Below the pieces are notes generated by a model, which ran no database searches, was not told the DNA's origin, and saw only the letters and a program-made list of their open reading frames with translations. A program made the position numbers and the translations under genes. This document shows positions 9,518 to 17,885 of a stretch of DNA of 64,000 nucleotides, one piece after another; the stretch's first letter is position 1, and each line of letters starts with the position of its first letter. The stretch spans positions 1 to 64,000 of the forward strand of contig CAZUDO010000097.1 in NCBI GenBank assembly GCA_964618895.1. Reading direction: 5' to 3'. The DNA comes from CAZUDO01 sp964618895 (GTDB lineage: Bacteria; Desulfobacterota; Binatia; DP-6).

Positions 9518-10852
9518 GCCGCGTCCTGCGCCGACGGGCCGGCGGCGCGCTGCAGGGGCAGCCGGATGGTGAACGTCGTGCCGCGCCCGGGCTCGCTCTC
9601 GAAGCCGATGGTGCCGCCGTGCTTCTCGACCACTACGGCGCGCGCGATGGCCAGCCCCTGGCCGGTGCCGCGCCCGACCTCCTTGTGGTGGGTGTCCGAA
9701 CTCTTTCATCGCGCGCACGATGGTGGCCACCCGGTGGACACCTTCGAGCGTCTGGTCGATGGCCTTCGGGATCTCTTCCTCCAGGTACGCGAGGTCGGCC
9801 GCCCGCTCGGCCTCGCGCACGGCGCGCACCAGCCCGGTGTCGACCACCCCCGCCGCCGTCGCCCGGAAGGCCCGGTACTTCTCCAGCACGCCGCGCAGGC
9901 TCGCGAAGCCGTCGGCGAGGAAGCGCGCGTTGTCGCCGACGAACTGGATCGGTGTGTTGATCTCGTGCGCGATCCCGGCCGCCAGCCGGCCCACCGACTC
10001 GAGCTTCTGCGCGTGACGCAGCTCCAGCTCGAGCCGCCGGCGCTCGGTCACGTCGCGCACGATGGCCGACAGCAACGTCGTGTCGGGCAGGCGGATGGCT
10101 GCCACCGACAGCTCGATCGGGAACTCGGCACCATCCCGCCGTCGGCCCGTGGTCTCGAACGCCGGCGTGAGCAGCACCGGATCGCCCGACGCGCGAAACC
10201 GCCCGAGCCAGCTCGCGTGCTCGGCATGCAGCCGCGGCGGCAGCAGCACCTCCGCCACCGGCTGCCCGAGTGCCTCGGCACGCGACCACCCCGACATCGC
10301 CTCCGCGGCGGGGTTGAAGTCGCGCACGATCCCGTCCAGGTCGAAGGTGACGATCCCGTCTTTGGCGGTCTCGATCAGCGCCCGCAGCCGGGCTTCGTTC
10401 GCCTGCAGGACCGTCGTCCACTGCTCGACCTGCCGCGACGCGTCCTCGAGCTGCATCACCCGCTCGGCCAGACTCTGTTGCAGCGCAACGGTACGCACGC
10501 CCACCTGTACGCGGGCCTGCAGCTCCTCGCGCCGGAACGGCTTGGTGACGAAGTCGTCGGCGCCGGCCTGGAGCGCGGCGACGACGTCCTCGGTCCGCGT
10601 CCGCGCCGTCAGCACGATCAGGTAGAGCGGGGTCCGCAGCGCGTCTGCGCGCACGCGCCGGCAGAGCTCGAGGCCGTCCATGCCCGGCATCATCCAGTCA
10701 ACGATGGCGAGTCGCGGGCGATCGGGGGCCGAGAGCAGCGCCCACGCCTCCCCCCCGTCGCGCGCGACCACGACCTCGTAACCCCAACGCGCCAGGTTGG
10801 TCGTGACCAGCAGCCGGCAGTCGGAGTCGTCCTCGGCGACGAGCAGCCTCAC
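9514..10852 (-). pseudogene. Hybrid sensor histidine kinase with an internal deletion and frameshift in its ATPase domain
   Basis: From a GTG at 10852 the product reads receiver (AEDDSD, D52 in VDWMMPGMDG), coiled linker, PAS domain (ALIETAKDGIVTFD to FPIELSVAAIRL) and a HisKA dimerisation domain with the phospho-His in GIAHEINTPIQFVGDN. It is intact to MKEFGHP near 9700. There the sequence jumps directly to the equivalent of EVGRGTGQGLAIARAVV in another frame (about 9680), which ends FTIRLPLQ and a TGA at 9514-9516. About 90-100 residues are missing, including the N box and G1 box of the ATP-binding domain. As written the protein cannot bind ATP normally. Either the gene is dead or the assembly lost a few hundred bases here. 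Confidence 0.75.
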
Positions 10853-11067
10853 GGTAGTCTCCCGACGTGAGTGGCAGCAAGGAGCATGCCTCGCGTCCGG
10901 CCATGCAGATCCGACTCGCGGGGGCGCCGGACGGCGCCGGCGGCGGTACGGGCGGGTCGCGAGCGTCAGGCGGATGACGGCGGTCCCGCACCGGCATCCG
11001 GCGTGGCACATGAGCGGCACCCGCCCGATGCAGATGCGGCTCGCCGCCGCCGCGCCGGGCGCGTGAC

Positions 11068-12855
11068 CTAGACCCGCAACGCCGCCAGCGTCTCGGCCGT
11101 TGGCCGCCCCTCCGCGTCCCATCCGCGCAGGCGGTAGTAGTCGGTCAGCATCTCGTCGAGGGGCACCACGTGGCCGGCCGACATCCCTTCCGTGAGCGGC
11201 TCGTGCAGCATGCGCGGCGGGAGCGAGTCGTCCTGACGTCCGAGCCCGGCGCGCACGTTGAAGACGCGCTCCAGGTTCCAGATGCGCTCGCCCGTCTGCA
11301 CGGCCTGCTCGGGGGAGAGCGGACGACCGAGCGCTTCGCCCACCATCGACGCCAGCATCTCGGGCGGCATGGCCATGGTGGCGAAGAGGCAGATGCCGCT
11401 CGCGTCGGTGAACGCGGTCTGGTTCTGGAGGAGTGACAGCCACCGGGCCTTGTCGTTGGTGGTGAACGGGTCGAGCTTGACCGGGTTGCCGAAGTGCTCG
11501 AGGGATACGATGTAGCCGCGCAGGTGGCAGGCGCCGCGGTTCGAGGTGGCGTACGCGAGCCCCATGCCGACCGAGCCACGCGGGTCGTAGGCGGCGAAGG
11601 CCTGTTTCTTCGAGCCGATGAACAGCTCCGGGTGGCCGTACCGTTCGGCGACGCGGTAGCCGCCGTCGGCGAGCAGCCGGCCGAAGCCCTCGCCCGTGCC
11701 CATCAGCTCGAGCGCGTGCACCATGGCCGCCTCGTCGCCGAAGCGGAGCGGGAAGCCGATGTCCCGCTCGGGGAGGTCGCCGCGCTCGAACAGCTCCATG
11801 GCGGTGGCGATCGCGCACCCGGCCTCGATGGTGTCGAGACCGTACTCGTTGCACAGGTAGTTGGCCTTGATGATCGCGGGCAGATGGTCGAGCCCACAGG
11901 TGGTGCCGAGGCCGAAGATGGTCTCGTACTCCGGGCCCTCGCCGTGGCCGTCGTAGGGGCCGTGGCCGGAGATCTTGGTGACCCGCCCGCAGTTGATGAC
12001 GCAGCTGTGGCAGCCGCGGTTCCGGGTCATGAAGTCCTTGCGCACGCGGTCGCCGTTGACCTTGGCGGCGCCGGCATACGTCCCACGCTGGAAGTTCCGC
12101 ACCGGCAGCATGCCGACGGTGTTCATGTAGTCGACCGTGCCGGCGGTGCCGAGCATGGTGAGCCCCTTCGCCACCGGCGACTTGGCGACCGCCTGCACGG
12201 CGCCGCGCACCGCCGGCACGAAGCCGGCGGCGTTGGCGACGCGCACGCCTTTGGTCCCCCAACAGACGATGGCCTTCAGGTTCTTGGCGCCCATGACGCC
12301 GCCCACGCCCGACCGCCCCGCCGCGCGACCGCGGTCGTTCATGACGCAGGCCGTGCGCGCCCGGTGTTCGCCCGCCGGCCCGATGAGGGCGACCTTGGCG
12401 TCGGGGTGGGTCTCGGCGCGGAGCGTGTCCTCGGTTTCCGCCACCAGCTTGCCCCACACGTGCTGCGCGGGGCGGATCTCGACCCGGTCGTCGTAGATGA
12501 AGAGATAGACCGGGGCCTTCGCGGCGCCCTCGATCATCAGGTACTCGTAGCCCGCGAAGCGCAGCGCCGGCCCCCAGTAGCCGCCCGAGTTGGAGCACGC
12601 CACGGCGCCCGTGAGCGGCGACTTGGTGATCACCATGTAGCGGCCGCCGGTGGGCGCGAACGTCCCGGTGAGGGGCCCGGTGGCGAAGATGAGCGGGTTC
12701 TGCGGATCGTACGCGTCGATCGTGGGATCCATGGCGTCGAGCAGGAGCTTGGTGCCGACACCCCGACCGCCGACGTAGCGCTCGACCACGTCGGGCGCCA
12801 CGACGTCGGTCTTGACGTTGCCGGTCGACAGATTCACCCGCAGCACAGTCGCCAT
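11068..12855 (-). CDS. Aldehyde:ferredoxin oxidoreductase family protein (tungstopterin enzyme)
   Basis: The 595-residue protein spans the full AOR family: N-terminal domain with LRVNLSTG and YVGGRGVGTKLL, the pterin-binding region SGVGGVMGAKNLKAIV (residues 182-197), the cluster-binding C282-x2-C285-x3-C289 in RGCHSCVINCGR, and a further Cys in ASGICLF toward the C-terminus. These enzymes use a tungsten bis-pterin and one 4Fe-4S cluster to interconvert aldehydes and carboxylic acids with ferredoxin. The ATG at 12855 follows a GGAGGGG ribosome site 7 nt away, better than the ATG 30 bp upstream. It lies downstream of a ModE-like gene and near a tungstate transporter, supporting tungsten use. 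The substrate cannot be read from sequence; a BamB-like role is less likely because no partner subunits are present. Confidence 0.88.
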   Translation of the reverse strand: MATVLRVNLSTGNVKTDVVAPDVVERYVGGRGVGTKLLLDAMDPTIDAYDPQNPLIFATGPLTGTFAPTGGRYMVITKSPLTGAVACSNSGGYWGPALRFAGYEYLMIEGAAKAPVYLFIYDDRVEIRPAQHVWGKLVAETEDTLRAETHPDAKVALIGPAGEHRARTACVMNDRGRAAGRSGVGGVMGAKNLKAIVCWGTKGVRVANAAGFVPAVRGAVQAVAKSPVAKGLTMLGTAGTVDYMNTVGMLPVRNFQRGTYAGAAKVNGDRVRKDFMTRNRGCHSCVINCGRVTKISGHGPYDGHGEGPEYETIFGLGTTCGLDHLPAIIKANYLCNEYGLDTIEAGCAIATAMELFERGDLPERDIGFPLRFGDEAAMVHALELMGTGEGFGRLLADGGYRVAERYGHPELFIGSKKQAFAAYDPRGSVGMGLAYATSNRGACHLRGYIVSLEHFGNPVKLDPFTTNDKARWLSLLQNQTAFTDASGICLFATMAMPPEMLASMVGEALGRPLSPEQAVQTGERIWNLERVFNVRAGLGRQDDSLPPRMLHEPLTEGMSAGHVVPLDEMLTDYYRLRGWDAEGRPTAETLAALRV

Positions 12856-12930
12856 CGCCGTCCCCTCCGAGGTCGCGTCTAGCACCCGTTCCGGGGGCGG
12901 ACAAGCACGTGGTGCGCACCTGCGCTCGCG

Positions 12931-13332
12931 TCAGCCGCGGTTGCGCCTGGCGCTCCCGGCCAGGAGTCGCGCGATCGCCTGCATCTCGCGGGTGGCCTGT
13001 GCTTCGGCCTTGCGCCGGATGTCGCGGTAGCGGCGCACGAGTTCCGCACCCGTGGCCGTCAACACCGCGCCACCACCGCGCTGGCCGCCATGGCTCGCCC
13101 GCACCACCGGCTCGCGAAACGTCTGGTTCATGGTCTGCACCAGGAGCCACGCCTGGCGGTACGACATGCCCATGTCCCGTGCCGCCGCCGAGATCGACCC
13201 GAGGCGGGCGATCCGCTCCAACAGCGCGGCCTTGCCCGGCCCGAAGACCCCCTCGGCATCGAGCGCGAGGCGCAGCACGAGTCGCACCCGCTGGCCGCCA
13301 TCGGCCCTCGACCGCGAACGCCGTTCCCGCAT
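12931..13332 (-). CDS. ModE-like winged-helix regulator (DNA-binding domain only)
   Basis: The 133-residue protein matches the N-terminal domain of ModE: FGPGKAALLERIARLGSISAAARDMGMSYRQAW is split by its helix-turn-helix, followed by the MNQTFREPVV and GGQRGGGAVLT segments and a C-terminal helix (LVRRYRDIRRKAEAQ). The molybdate/tungstate-binding MopI domains of full ModE are absent, so the oxyanion is sensed by another site or protein, or not at all. The ATG at 13332 puts a basic stretch before the domain; a longer frame to 13410 would run into the operator. It sits between the AOR gene (76 bp downstream) and the divergent tungstate transporter, with a ModE-type operator 79 bp upstream of its start. 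Likely represses both directions when tungsten is replete (inference). Confidence 0.82.
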   Translation of the reverse strand: MRERRSRSRADGGQRVRLVLRLALDAEGVFGPGKAALLERIARLGSISAAARDMGMSYRQAWLLVQTMNQTFREPVVRASHGGQRGGGAVLTATGAELVRRYRDIRRKAEAQATREMQAIARLLAGSARRNRG

Positions 13333-13410
13333 GGCTCCCGTGGCCGCACCATATGCCGCGCCCCACCAGATTGACCAGCGCACAACGGGCCTTGTGGACC
13401 GACCTGGCAT

Positions 13411-13434
13411 CGTTATATCCGATTGAACATAACG
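13411..13434. promoter_or_regulatory. ModE-type operator between modE-AOR and tupABC
   Basis: An inverted repeat CGTTATAT-N8-ACATAACG lies in the divergent intergenic region. The half-sites agree at 7 of 8 positions and closely match the E. coli ModE site upstream of modA as I recall it. It is AT-rich in an otherwise GC-rich window. It is 79 bp from the ModE-like start and 27 bp from the ribosome site of the leader ORF, so binding could control both transcripts. Confidence 0.8.
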
Positions 13435-13460
13435 ACATCAGCCGACGGAGGATTTTCCCG

Positions 13461-13505
13461 ATGCCCGAGCACACCATGACGATCGACGGCCGCGCCACGC
13501 TATGA
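13461..13505 (+). CDS. Possible 14-residue leader ORF coupled to tupA
   Basis: An ATG at 13461 sits 9 nt after a GGAGG ribosome site and encodes MPEHTMTIDGRATL. Its stop codon overlaps the tupA start (TATGA). tupA itself has no good ribosome site within the leader, so ribosomes ending this ORF could start tupA. It could be a real leader peptide or simply the 5' end of a longer ancestral signal sequence; its composition gives no function. Confidence 0.4.
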   Translation: MPEHTMTIDGRATL

Positions 13506-14326
13506 CCCATGACATGCTCGCTCGTGTTCTCGTGACGCTCGCGCTGGCCACCACCGTCTGGGCCGGCGACCCGCCGCGGTCGATGATCCTCGCCACCACC
13601 ACCAGCACGCAGGACAGCGGCCTTCTCGACGTGCTCGTGCCCACGTTCCGCAAGGACAGCGGCATCGACGTGAAGGTGATCGCCGTCGGTAGCGGCGCGG
13701 CGCTGGAGATGGCGGCTCGCGGCGACTGCGACGCCGTGCTGGCGCACGCCCCGGCGGCGGAGAAGCGGGCCGTCGAGGCGGGCCACCTCGTCGGCGGCCG
13801 CGCCGTGATGCACAACGACTTCGTCCTGGTCGGCCCGGCCGACGACGCGGCGCACGTCCGCGGCCTTCCCGACGTGACGGCGGCCATGAAGGCCATCGCG
13901 GCCGGCTCGGGCCGCTTCGTCTCGCGCGGGGACGACTCCGGCACCCACAAGCTCGAGCTGGAGCTCTGGAAGGAGGCCGGCGTCGACCCGAAGACGCTCG
14001 CCACCAGGGAAGAGACCGGCCAGGGAATGGGCGCCACTCTGCACGTGGCGAACGAGCGCGGCGCATACACCCTGGTCGACCGGGGCACGTGGCTCGCCCA
14101 GCAGACATCGCTCGGCCTCACCATCGTGTTCGAGGGTGGGACGCGGCTCCTGAACCCGTACCACGTGTACGCGGTGAACCCCGCCACCCGCCCGGGTGTG
14201 CGCCAGCAGGAGGCGCGCGAGTTCGTCGACTTCCTGGTCGCCCCGTCCACGCAGGCTGCCATCGGTACCTTCCGCAAGGCCGAACTCGGGCGCGCGCTCT
14301 TCATTCCCGACGCAGGCTCCCCGTGA
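13502..14326 (+). CDS. tupA: Tungstate ABC transporter substrate-binding protein TupA
   Basis: The 274-residue periplasmic protein has a short signal peptide (about residues 1-20, LARVLVTLALATTVWA) and the TupA hallmark ATTTSTQDSGLLDVL, whose Thr/Ser residues bind the oxyanion. Further family segments are GDCDAVLAHAP, FVSRGDDSGTH and MGATLHVANERGAYTLVDRGT. TupA proteins bind tungstate strongly in preference to molybdate. The stop overlaps the tupB start (GTGA). An alternative start at the ATG 12 bp downstream would give a cleaner signal peptide. It is the first full gene of tupABC, reading away from the ModE-type operator. Confidence 0.9.
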   Translation: MTHDMLARVLVTLALATTVWAGDPPRSMILATTTSTQDSGLLDVLVPTFRKDSGIDVKVIAVGSGAALEMAARGDCDAVLAHAPAAEKRAVEAGHLVGGRAVMHNDFVLVGPADDAAHVRGLPDVTAAMKAIAAGSGRFVSRGDDSGTHKLELELWKEAGVDPKTLATREETGQGMGATLHVANERGAYTLVDRGTWLAQQTSLGLTIVFEGGTRLLNPYHVYAVNPATRPGVRQQEAREFVDFLVAPSTQAAIGTFRKAELGRALFIPDAGSP

Positions 14327-14976
14327 GCCTGTTCGACGACGAGCTCGGCACGATCGTCGTCCGTACGCTCGCGGTCTCCGGCACGGCGACCCTGCTCGCG
14401 ATGCTGATCGGCGTCCCCGTCGGCTTCGCGCTCGCGCGCGGCCGTTTTGCCGGTCGGACGCTGGTATTGTCCGCCGTCAACACCGGCATGGGCATGCCGC
14501 CGGTGGTGGTCGGCCTGGTGGTGTGGCTATGCCTCGTGCGCAGCGGGCCCCTCGGTGGGCTCGACCTCATCTACACGACGCGCGCCATGGTGCTGGCGCA
14601 GTTCCTGATCGCGACCCCGCTGGTCGTCGGGTTCACCGCCGCCTCGGTACAGGCATTGCCGCCCGAGCTTCCCGACCTGCTCACGTCGCTCGGTGCCGGG
14701 CGGCTGCGCATGCTCTGGGTCCTGAGCCGCGAGGCACGCCTCGGGCTGCTCGCGGCGGTGATGGCCGGGTTCGGAGGCGTGGTGTCCGAGGTGGGCGCGT
14801 CGATGATGGTGGGCGGCAACCTGCGTGACTCGACCCGTATCCTGACCACGGCCATCGTCACCGAAACCAGCCGTGGTCACAGCGGACGTGCGCTCGCACT
14901 CGGGGTGGTGCTGCTCGTCCTTGCCTTCGTCGCCAACGTCGTCCTGACACTCATCCAGCAGGCGCGCCGCTCCTGA
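14323..14976 (+). CDS. tupB: Tungstate ABC transporter permease TupB
   Basis: The 217-residue inner-membrane protein probably starts at the GTG overlapping the tupA stop. It has about five transmembrane segments and the permease coupling (EAA-like) loop LPDLLTSLGAGRLRMLW, which contacts the ATPase. The segment GGVVSEVGASMMVGGNLR near the C-terminus is typical of TupB/WtpB-type permeases. It forms the membrane channel with TupC and receives tungstate from TupA. The longer frame starting upstream of this GTG overlaps tupA out of frame and is not real. Its TGA overlaps the tupC ATG by one base. Confidence 0.9.
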   Translation: MSLFDDELGTIVVRTLAVSGTATLLAMLIGVPVGFALARGRFAGRTLVLSAVNTGMGMPPVVVGLVVWLCLVRSGPLGGLDLIYTTRAMVLAQFLIATPLVVGFTAASVQALPPELPDLLTSLGAGRLRMLWVLSREARLGLLAAVMAGFGGVVSEVGASMMVGGNLRDSTRILTTAIVTETSRGHSGRALALGVVLLVLAFVANVVLTLIQQARRS

Positions 14977-15923
14977 TGGAGGTACGTATCGAGGAGCTAC
15001 GCGCGGCGCGCAGCGGCCGGCTCGTGCTCGAGGTCCCGGCGCTCGGCTTCCCGGCCGGCAGCACCACCGCCGTCTTCGGCCCGAACGGCGCCGGCAAGAC
15101 GACACTGCTCCGGCTGATCGCCGGGCTGGACCGTCCTGTCGCCGGCCGCGTGACGCTGGGCTCGCATCTGGTCCAGCCGAGCGTGGCGGCACGCCGGTGC
15201 ATCGCCTACGCCTTCCAGGAAGACGTGTTCCTGGCACGCAGCGTCCGCACCAACCTGGAGCTCGGGCTCCGCCTGCGCGGCCTCGACCACCGCGCCCGCC
15301 GGCACCGGGTGGAGGAAACCGCGAGCGCGTGCGGTATCGCGCACCTGCTCGACCGCTCGGCGCGCGGGCTCTCCGGCGGCGAGGCGCAACGCGCCAACCT
15401 GGCCCGGGCGCTCTGCCTGCGCGCGCCGGTCACGCTCCTCGACGAACCGCTCGCGCGCCTGGACGATGCCGGGCGCGTGCGCCTGCTCGACGAGCTGCCC
15501 GGCCTGCTCGCCACCTTTGCGACCACGACGGTGCTCGTCACCCACGATCGCGACCAGGCCTTCCGTCTGGCGGACCGTCTGGTGGTCACCCTCGCCGGCA
15601 CCATCAGGGCCGCCGGCGCCAAGGCCGACATCTTCCGCCAGCCTCCCGACACCGACGTGGCGGCGCTGCTCGGCTACACCCTCGTCCCGCGTCCCGGTGG
15701 CCGGTTCGCCATCCCACCCGGCGCGCTCGGCCTGGGCGACGGGCCGGTCCGGTTCGAGCTGGTCGTGCAGCGCACGGTCGATCTCGGCACGCAGCGCGAG
15801 CTGATCGGCCGCATCGGCGACGCGCGGGTCAGCCTGCCCCTGCCGGACGGCGTCCCGAGCCCCCGCGCCGGTGAGCGCGTGGTGGTCGCGAGCGCCAGCG
15901 CCCTCGCCTTCCCGCCCGAGTGA
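14976..15923 (+). CDS. tupC: Tungstate ABC transporter ATP-binding protein TupC
   Basis: The 315-residue ATPase has Walker A GPNGAGKTT (about residue 35), Q-loop in AYAFQEDVF, signature LSGGEAQRANLARAL, Walker B VTLLDEP and the switch His in VLVTHDRDQ. A C-terminal extension of about 85 residues (from RPGGRFAIPP) resembles a TOBE-like oxyanion-binding domain as in other molybdate/tungstate importers, which may give feedback inhibition. It closes the tupABC operon. Specificity for tungstate rather than molybdate rests on TupA and on the nearby AOR gene. Confidence 0.9.
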   Translation: MEVRIEELRAARSGRLVLEVPALGFPAGSTTAVFGPNGAGKTTLLRLIAGLDRPVAGRVTLGSHLVQPSVAARRCIAYAFQEDVFLARSVRTNLELGLRLRGLDHRARRHRVEETASACGIAHLLDRSARGLSGGEAQRANLARALCLRAPVTLLDEPLARLDDAGRVRLLDELPGLLATFATTTVLVTHDRDQAFRLADRLVVTLAGTIRAAGAKADIFRQPPDTDVAALLGYTLVPRPGGRFAIPPGALGLGDGPVRFELVVQRTVDLGTQRELIGRIGDARVSLPLPDGVPSPRAGERVVVASASALAFPPE

Positions 15924-15962
15924 CTGTCCGCGCCCCATGGTGTATCTCGCGCCCGGGGGGGC

Positions 15963-17879
15963 GTGCGGGAGGTGGCCGGGGAACGCGTGGGGCGGCTGGT
16001 GCCGCTCATGCTCGCGGTGGCGATCGTCGTCGCCTACGGCAACAGCCTGCACAACGGCTTCCACTTCGACGACGGCCACGCCATCGAGCAGAACCCGCAT
16101 CTGCGCAGCCTGGCCACCATCCCGCGCTTCTTCGTCGACGCCCATACCACCACCGTCCTGCACGAGAACAAAGACCTGCGCCCGCTCCTGCTGGTCACGT
16201 TCGCGGTCAACTACGCCATCTCGGGCTACGACACGTGGAGCTGGCACGTCCTCAACCTGCTCCTGCACTGGGGCGTCGTCGTCCTGGTGTTCCGCATCGT
16301 GCGCGACCATTTCTGGCTGGACGCGGACCAGCGCGTCCCCGTGGCCGCCGCCGTGGCGCTGGTGGTGGCAGTGCATCCCCTCGGCACCGAGACGCTGAAC
16401 TACCTCTCGGCACGCTCCGCGCTGCTCACCACGTTCTGCTACCTCGGCGCGTTCGACGCGGCCGTGCGCGAGCGCCGCGGGTGGGCGTGCCTGCTGTTCG
16501 CCTTCGCGCTGCTCACCAAGGCGGTCGCCATCACGCTCCCGCTCGCCGTCGTCGCGTACTGGTGGCTCGCCCGCACCCGGACCAGACCGCCCCGGCCCTG
16601 GCCGTGGGGACTCCTTGCAGGACTGGTCGTCGTGGCGGTCGCCGGGATCGCGTATCGTGCGCTCCTCCTGCCGCCCTGGGTCTACCGCTCGGCGCGGCAG
16701 GCCGACGTGACGCCGTGGATCTACGTCATGACCGGCTGGTCGGCGTATCTCTACTACCTGCGCCTCTTCCTGTGGCCGGACGCGCTGGTCGTCGACCGCA
16801 CCGACTACCCATTCGCGCACTCGTTCCTGGCCCCGCAGGCGTGGGCGAGCCTGCTCGGACTGGTCGTTCTCGGCGTGCTCGCCTGGCGTGCCCGCCGGCG
16901 GTGGCCGGCGCTCACGTTGGCAGCGCTCTGGTACGGCATCACGCTGGCGGCCGAGCAGACGGTGTTTCCGCTCGCCGAGGCGGTGAACGAGCACCGGCCC
17001 TACCCGGCCCTGCTCGGCCCCGCTACCGTCGTCGCGCTCGGTCTGTGGGCGCTGAGTGGCGTGCTGGCGGGCGGGCACCGACGACGGCGGGCGTTCGCGA
17101 CGCTCGTCGTCGTCCTGACACTCGTGCTCGGCACGGTCACGGTGCGACGCAACCGGGTCTGGGCCGACGACTACGCGCTTTGGGTCGACGCCACCGAGAA
17201 GGCTCCGGCCAACGCGCGGGCGTGGCTGAACGCCGGCCATGCCGCCATGCGCGGCGGGCGCCTCGACGAGGCGCGCACGAAGCTCCTCGAGGGGCGCCGC
17301 CTGAGCCCGTGCTACGCCTACCTGCAGATGAACCTGAGCGCACTCGCGTTTCGCCAGGGCGACCTGGCCGAGTCGCTGCGCTGGGCGGAGGAAGCCGTCA
17401 CGTGCAATCCGGGGATGGCCCTCACGCAGTACTACCACGGCGCCGCGCTCGAGCGCCTCGGCCGCGAGGCCGACGCCCTCGCCGCCTACCAACGCGTGAC
17501 CGCCATCGACACCCAGCACACCGACGCCTGGCTCGCTCAGGGACGCCTGCTCGAGCGCGTACCCCGCTGGGCGGAGGCCGCTGCCGCCTACGAACACGCC
17601 CGCACGACCGACCCGACGCGCGCCGAGGCGGCCATGCTGGCGGGCCTGGTGTACCACCACCAGCTCGGCGAGCCCGCGCGTGCCGTCGAGCACTACCGCA
17701 CAGTCCTGACCCTCGATCCGAACCACTACGGCGCGCACTACCAGGTGGCGATGGCGCTGCTGGCCAGCGGCCGGATGGACGACGCCCGGGCGGCGTGGCG
17801 GGCGTTCGTCCCGCTGGCGGAGCGGATCGGCGATCGCGCTTCGCTCGCGCGTGCGCCGGCCGAGCTCACCCGCCCGTAG
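15963..17879 (+). CDS. Polytopic membrane protein with C-terminal TPR repeats (TMTC/GT-C-like)
   Basis: The 638-residue protein starts at a GTG and has a first membrane helix (LVPLMLAVAIVVAYGNSL) followed by FHFDDGHAIEQNPHLR. This acidic loop after helix 1 resembles GT-C glycosyltransferases of the TMTC/DUF1736 type, where the Asp pair is catalytic. About nine more hydrophobic segments run to residue 400. From about residue 425 there are five or six tetratricopeptide repeats (AWLNAGHAAMRGGRLDEARTK, ALERLGREADALAAYQRV). A lipid-linked sugar transferase acting on exported proteins is the best guess; the TPR part would face the periplasm. It follows tupC by 39 bp but has no clear functional link to it. 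Confidence 0.7.
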   Translation: MREVAGERVGRLVPLMLAVAIVVAYGNSLHNGFHFDDGHAIEQNPHLRSLATIPRFFVDAHTTTVLHENKDLRPLLLVTFAVNYAISGYDTWSWHVLNLLLHWGVVVLVFRIVRDHFWLDADQRVPVAAAVALVVAVHPLGTETLNYLSARSALLTTFCYLGAFDAAVRERRGWACLLFAFALLTKAVAITLPLAVVAYWWLARTRTRPPRPWPWGLLAGLVVVAVAGIAYRALLLPPWVYRSARQADVTPWIYVMTGWSAYLYYLRLFLWPDALVVDRTDYPFAHSFLAPQAWASLLGLVVLGVLAWRARRRWPALTLAALWYGITLAAEQTVFPLAEAVNEHRPYPALLGPATVVALGLWALSGVLAGGHRRRRAFATLVVVLTLVLGTVTVRRNRVWADDYALWVDATEKAPANARAWLNAGHAAMRGGRLDEARTKLLEGRRLSPCYAYLQMNLSALAFRQGDLAESLRWAEEAVTCNPGMALTQYYHGAALERLGREADALAAYQRVTAIDTQHTDAWLAQGRLLERVPRWAEAAAAYEHARTTDPTRAEAAMLAGLVYHHQLGEPARAVEHYRTVLTLDPNHYGAHYQVAMALLASGRMDDARAAWRAFVPLAERIGDRASLARAPAELTRP

Positions 17880-17885
17880 GGGGAG

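Noticed and set aside
10902..11062. Short direct repeat ATGCAGATCCG/ATGCAGATGCG downstream of the AOR gene, suggesting a MoaD-like start
   Set aside because: Similarity covers about 30 bp only, no ThiS/MoaD fold or Gly-Gly end follows, and frames end at once.
8333..14164. A single minus-strand reading frame of 1943 codons
   Set aside because: It joins the HDOD gene, the frameshifted kinase, a stretch out of frame with the AOR gene and the antisense of tupA. Only the first two parts carry protein signal; the openness comes from high GC and the deletion frameshift.
14997..17738. 913-codon minus-strand frame opposite tupC and the TPR gene
   Set aside because: Gln/Glu/His/Arg-rich composition is that of an antisense frame of GC-rich genes; no motif matches.
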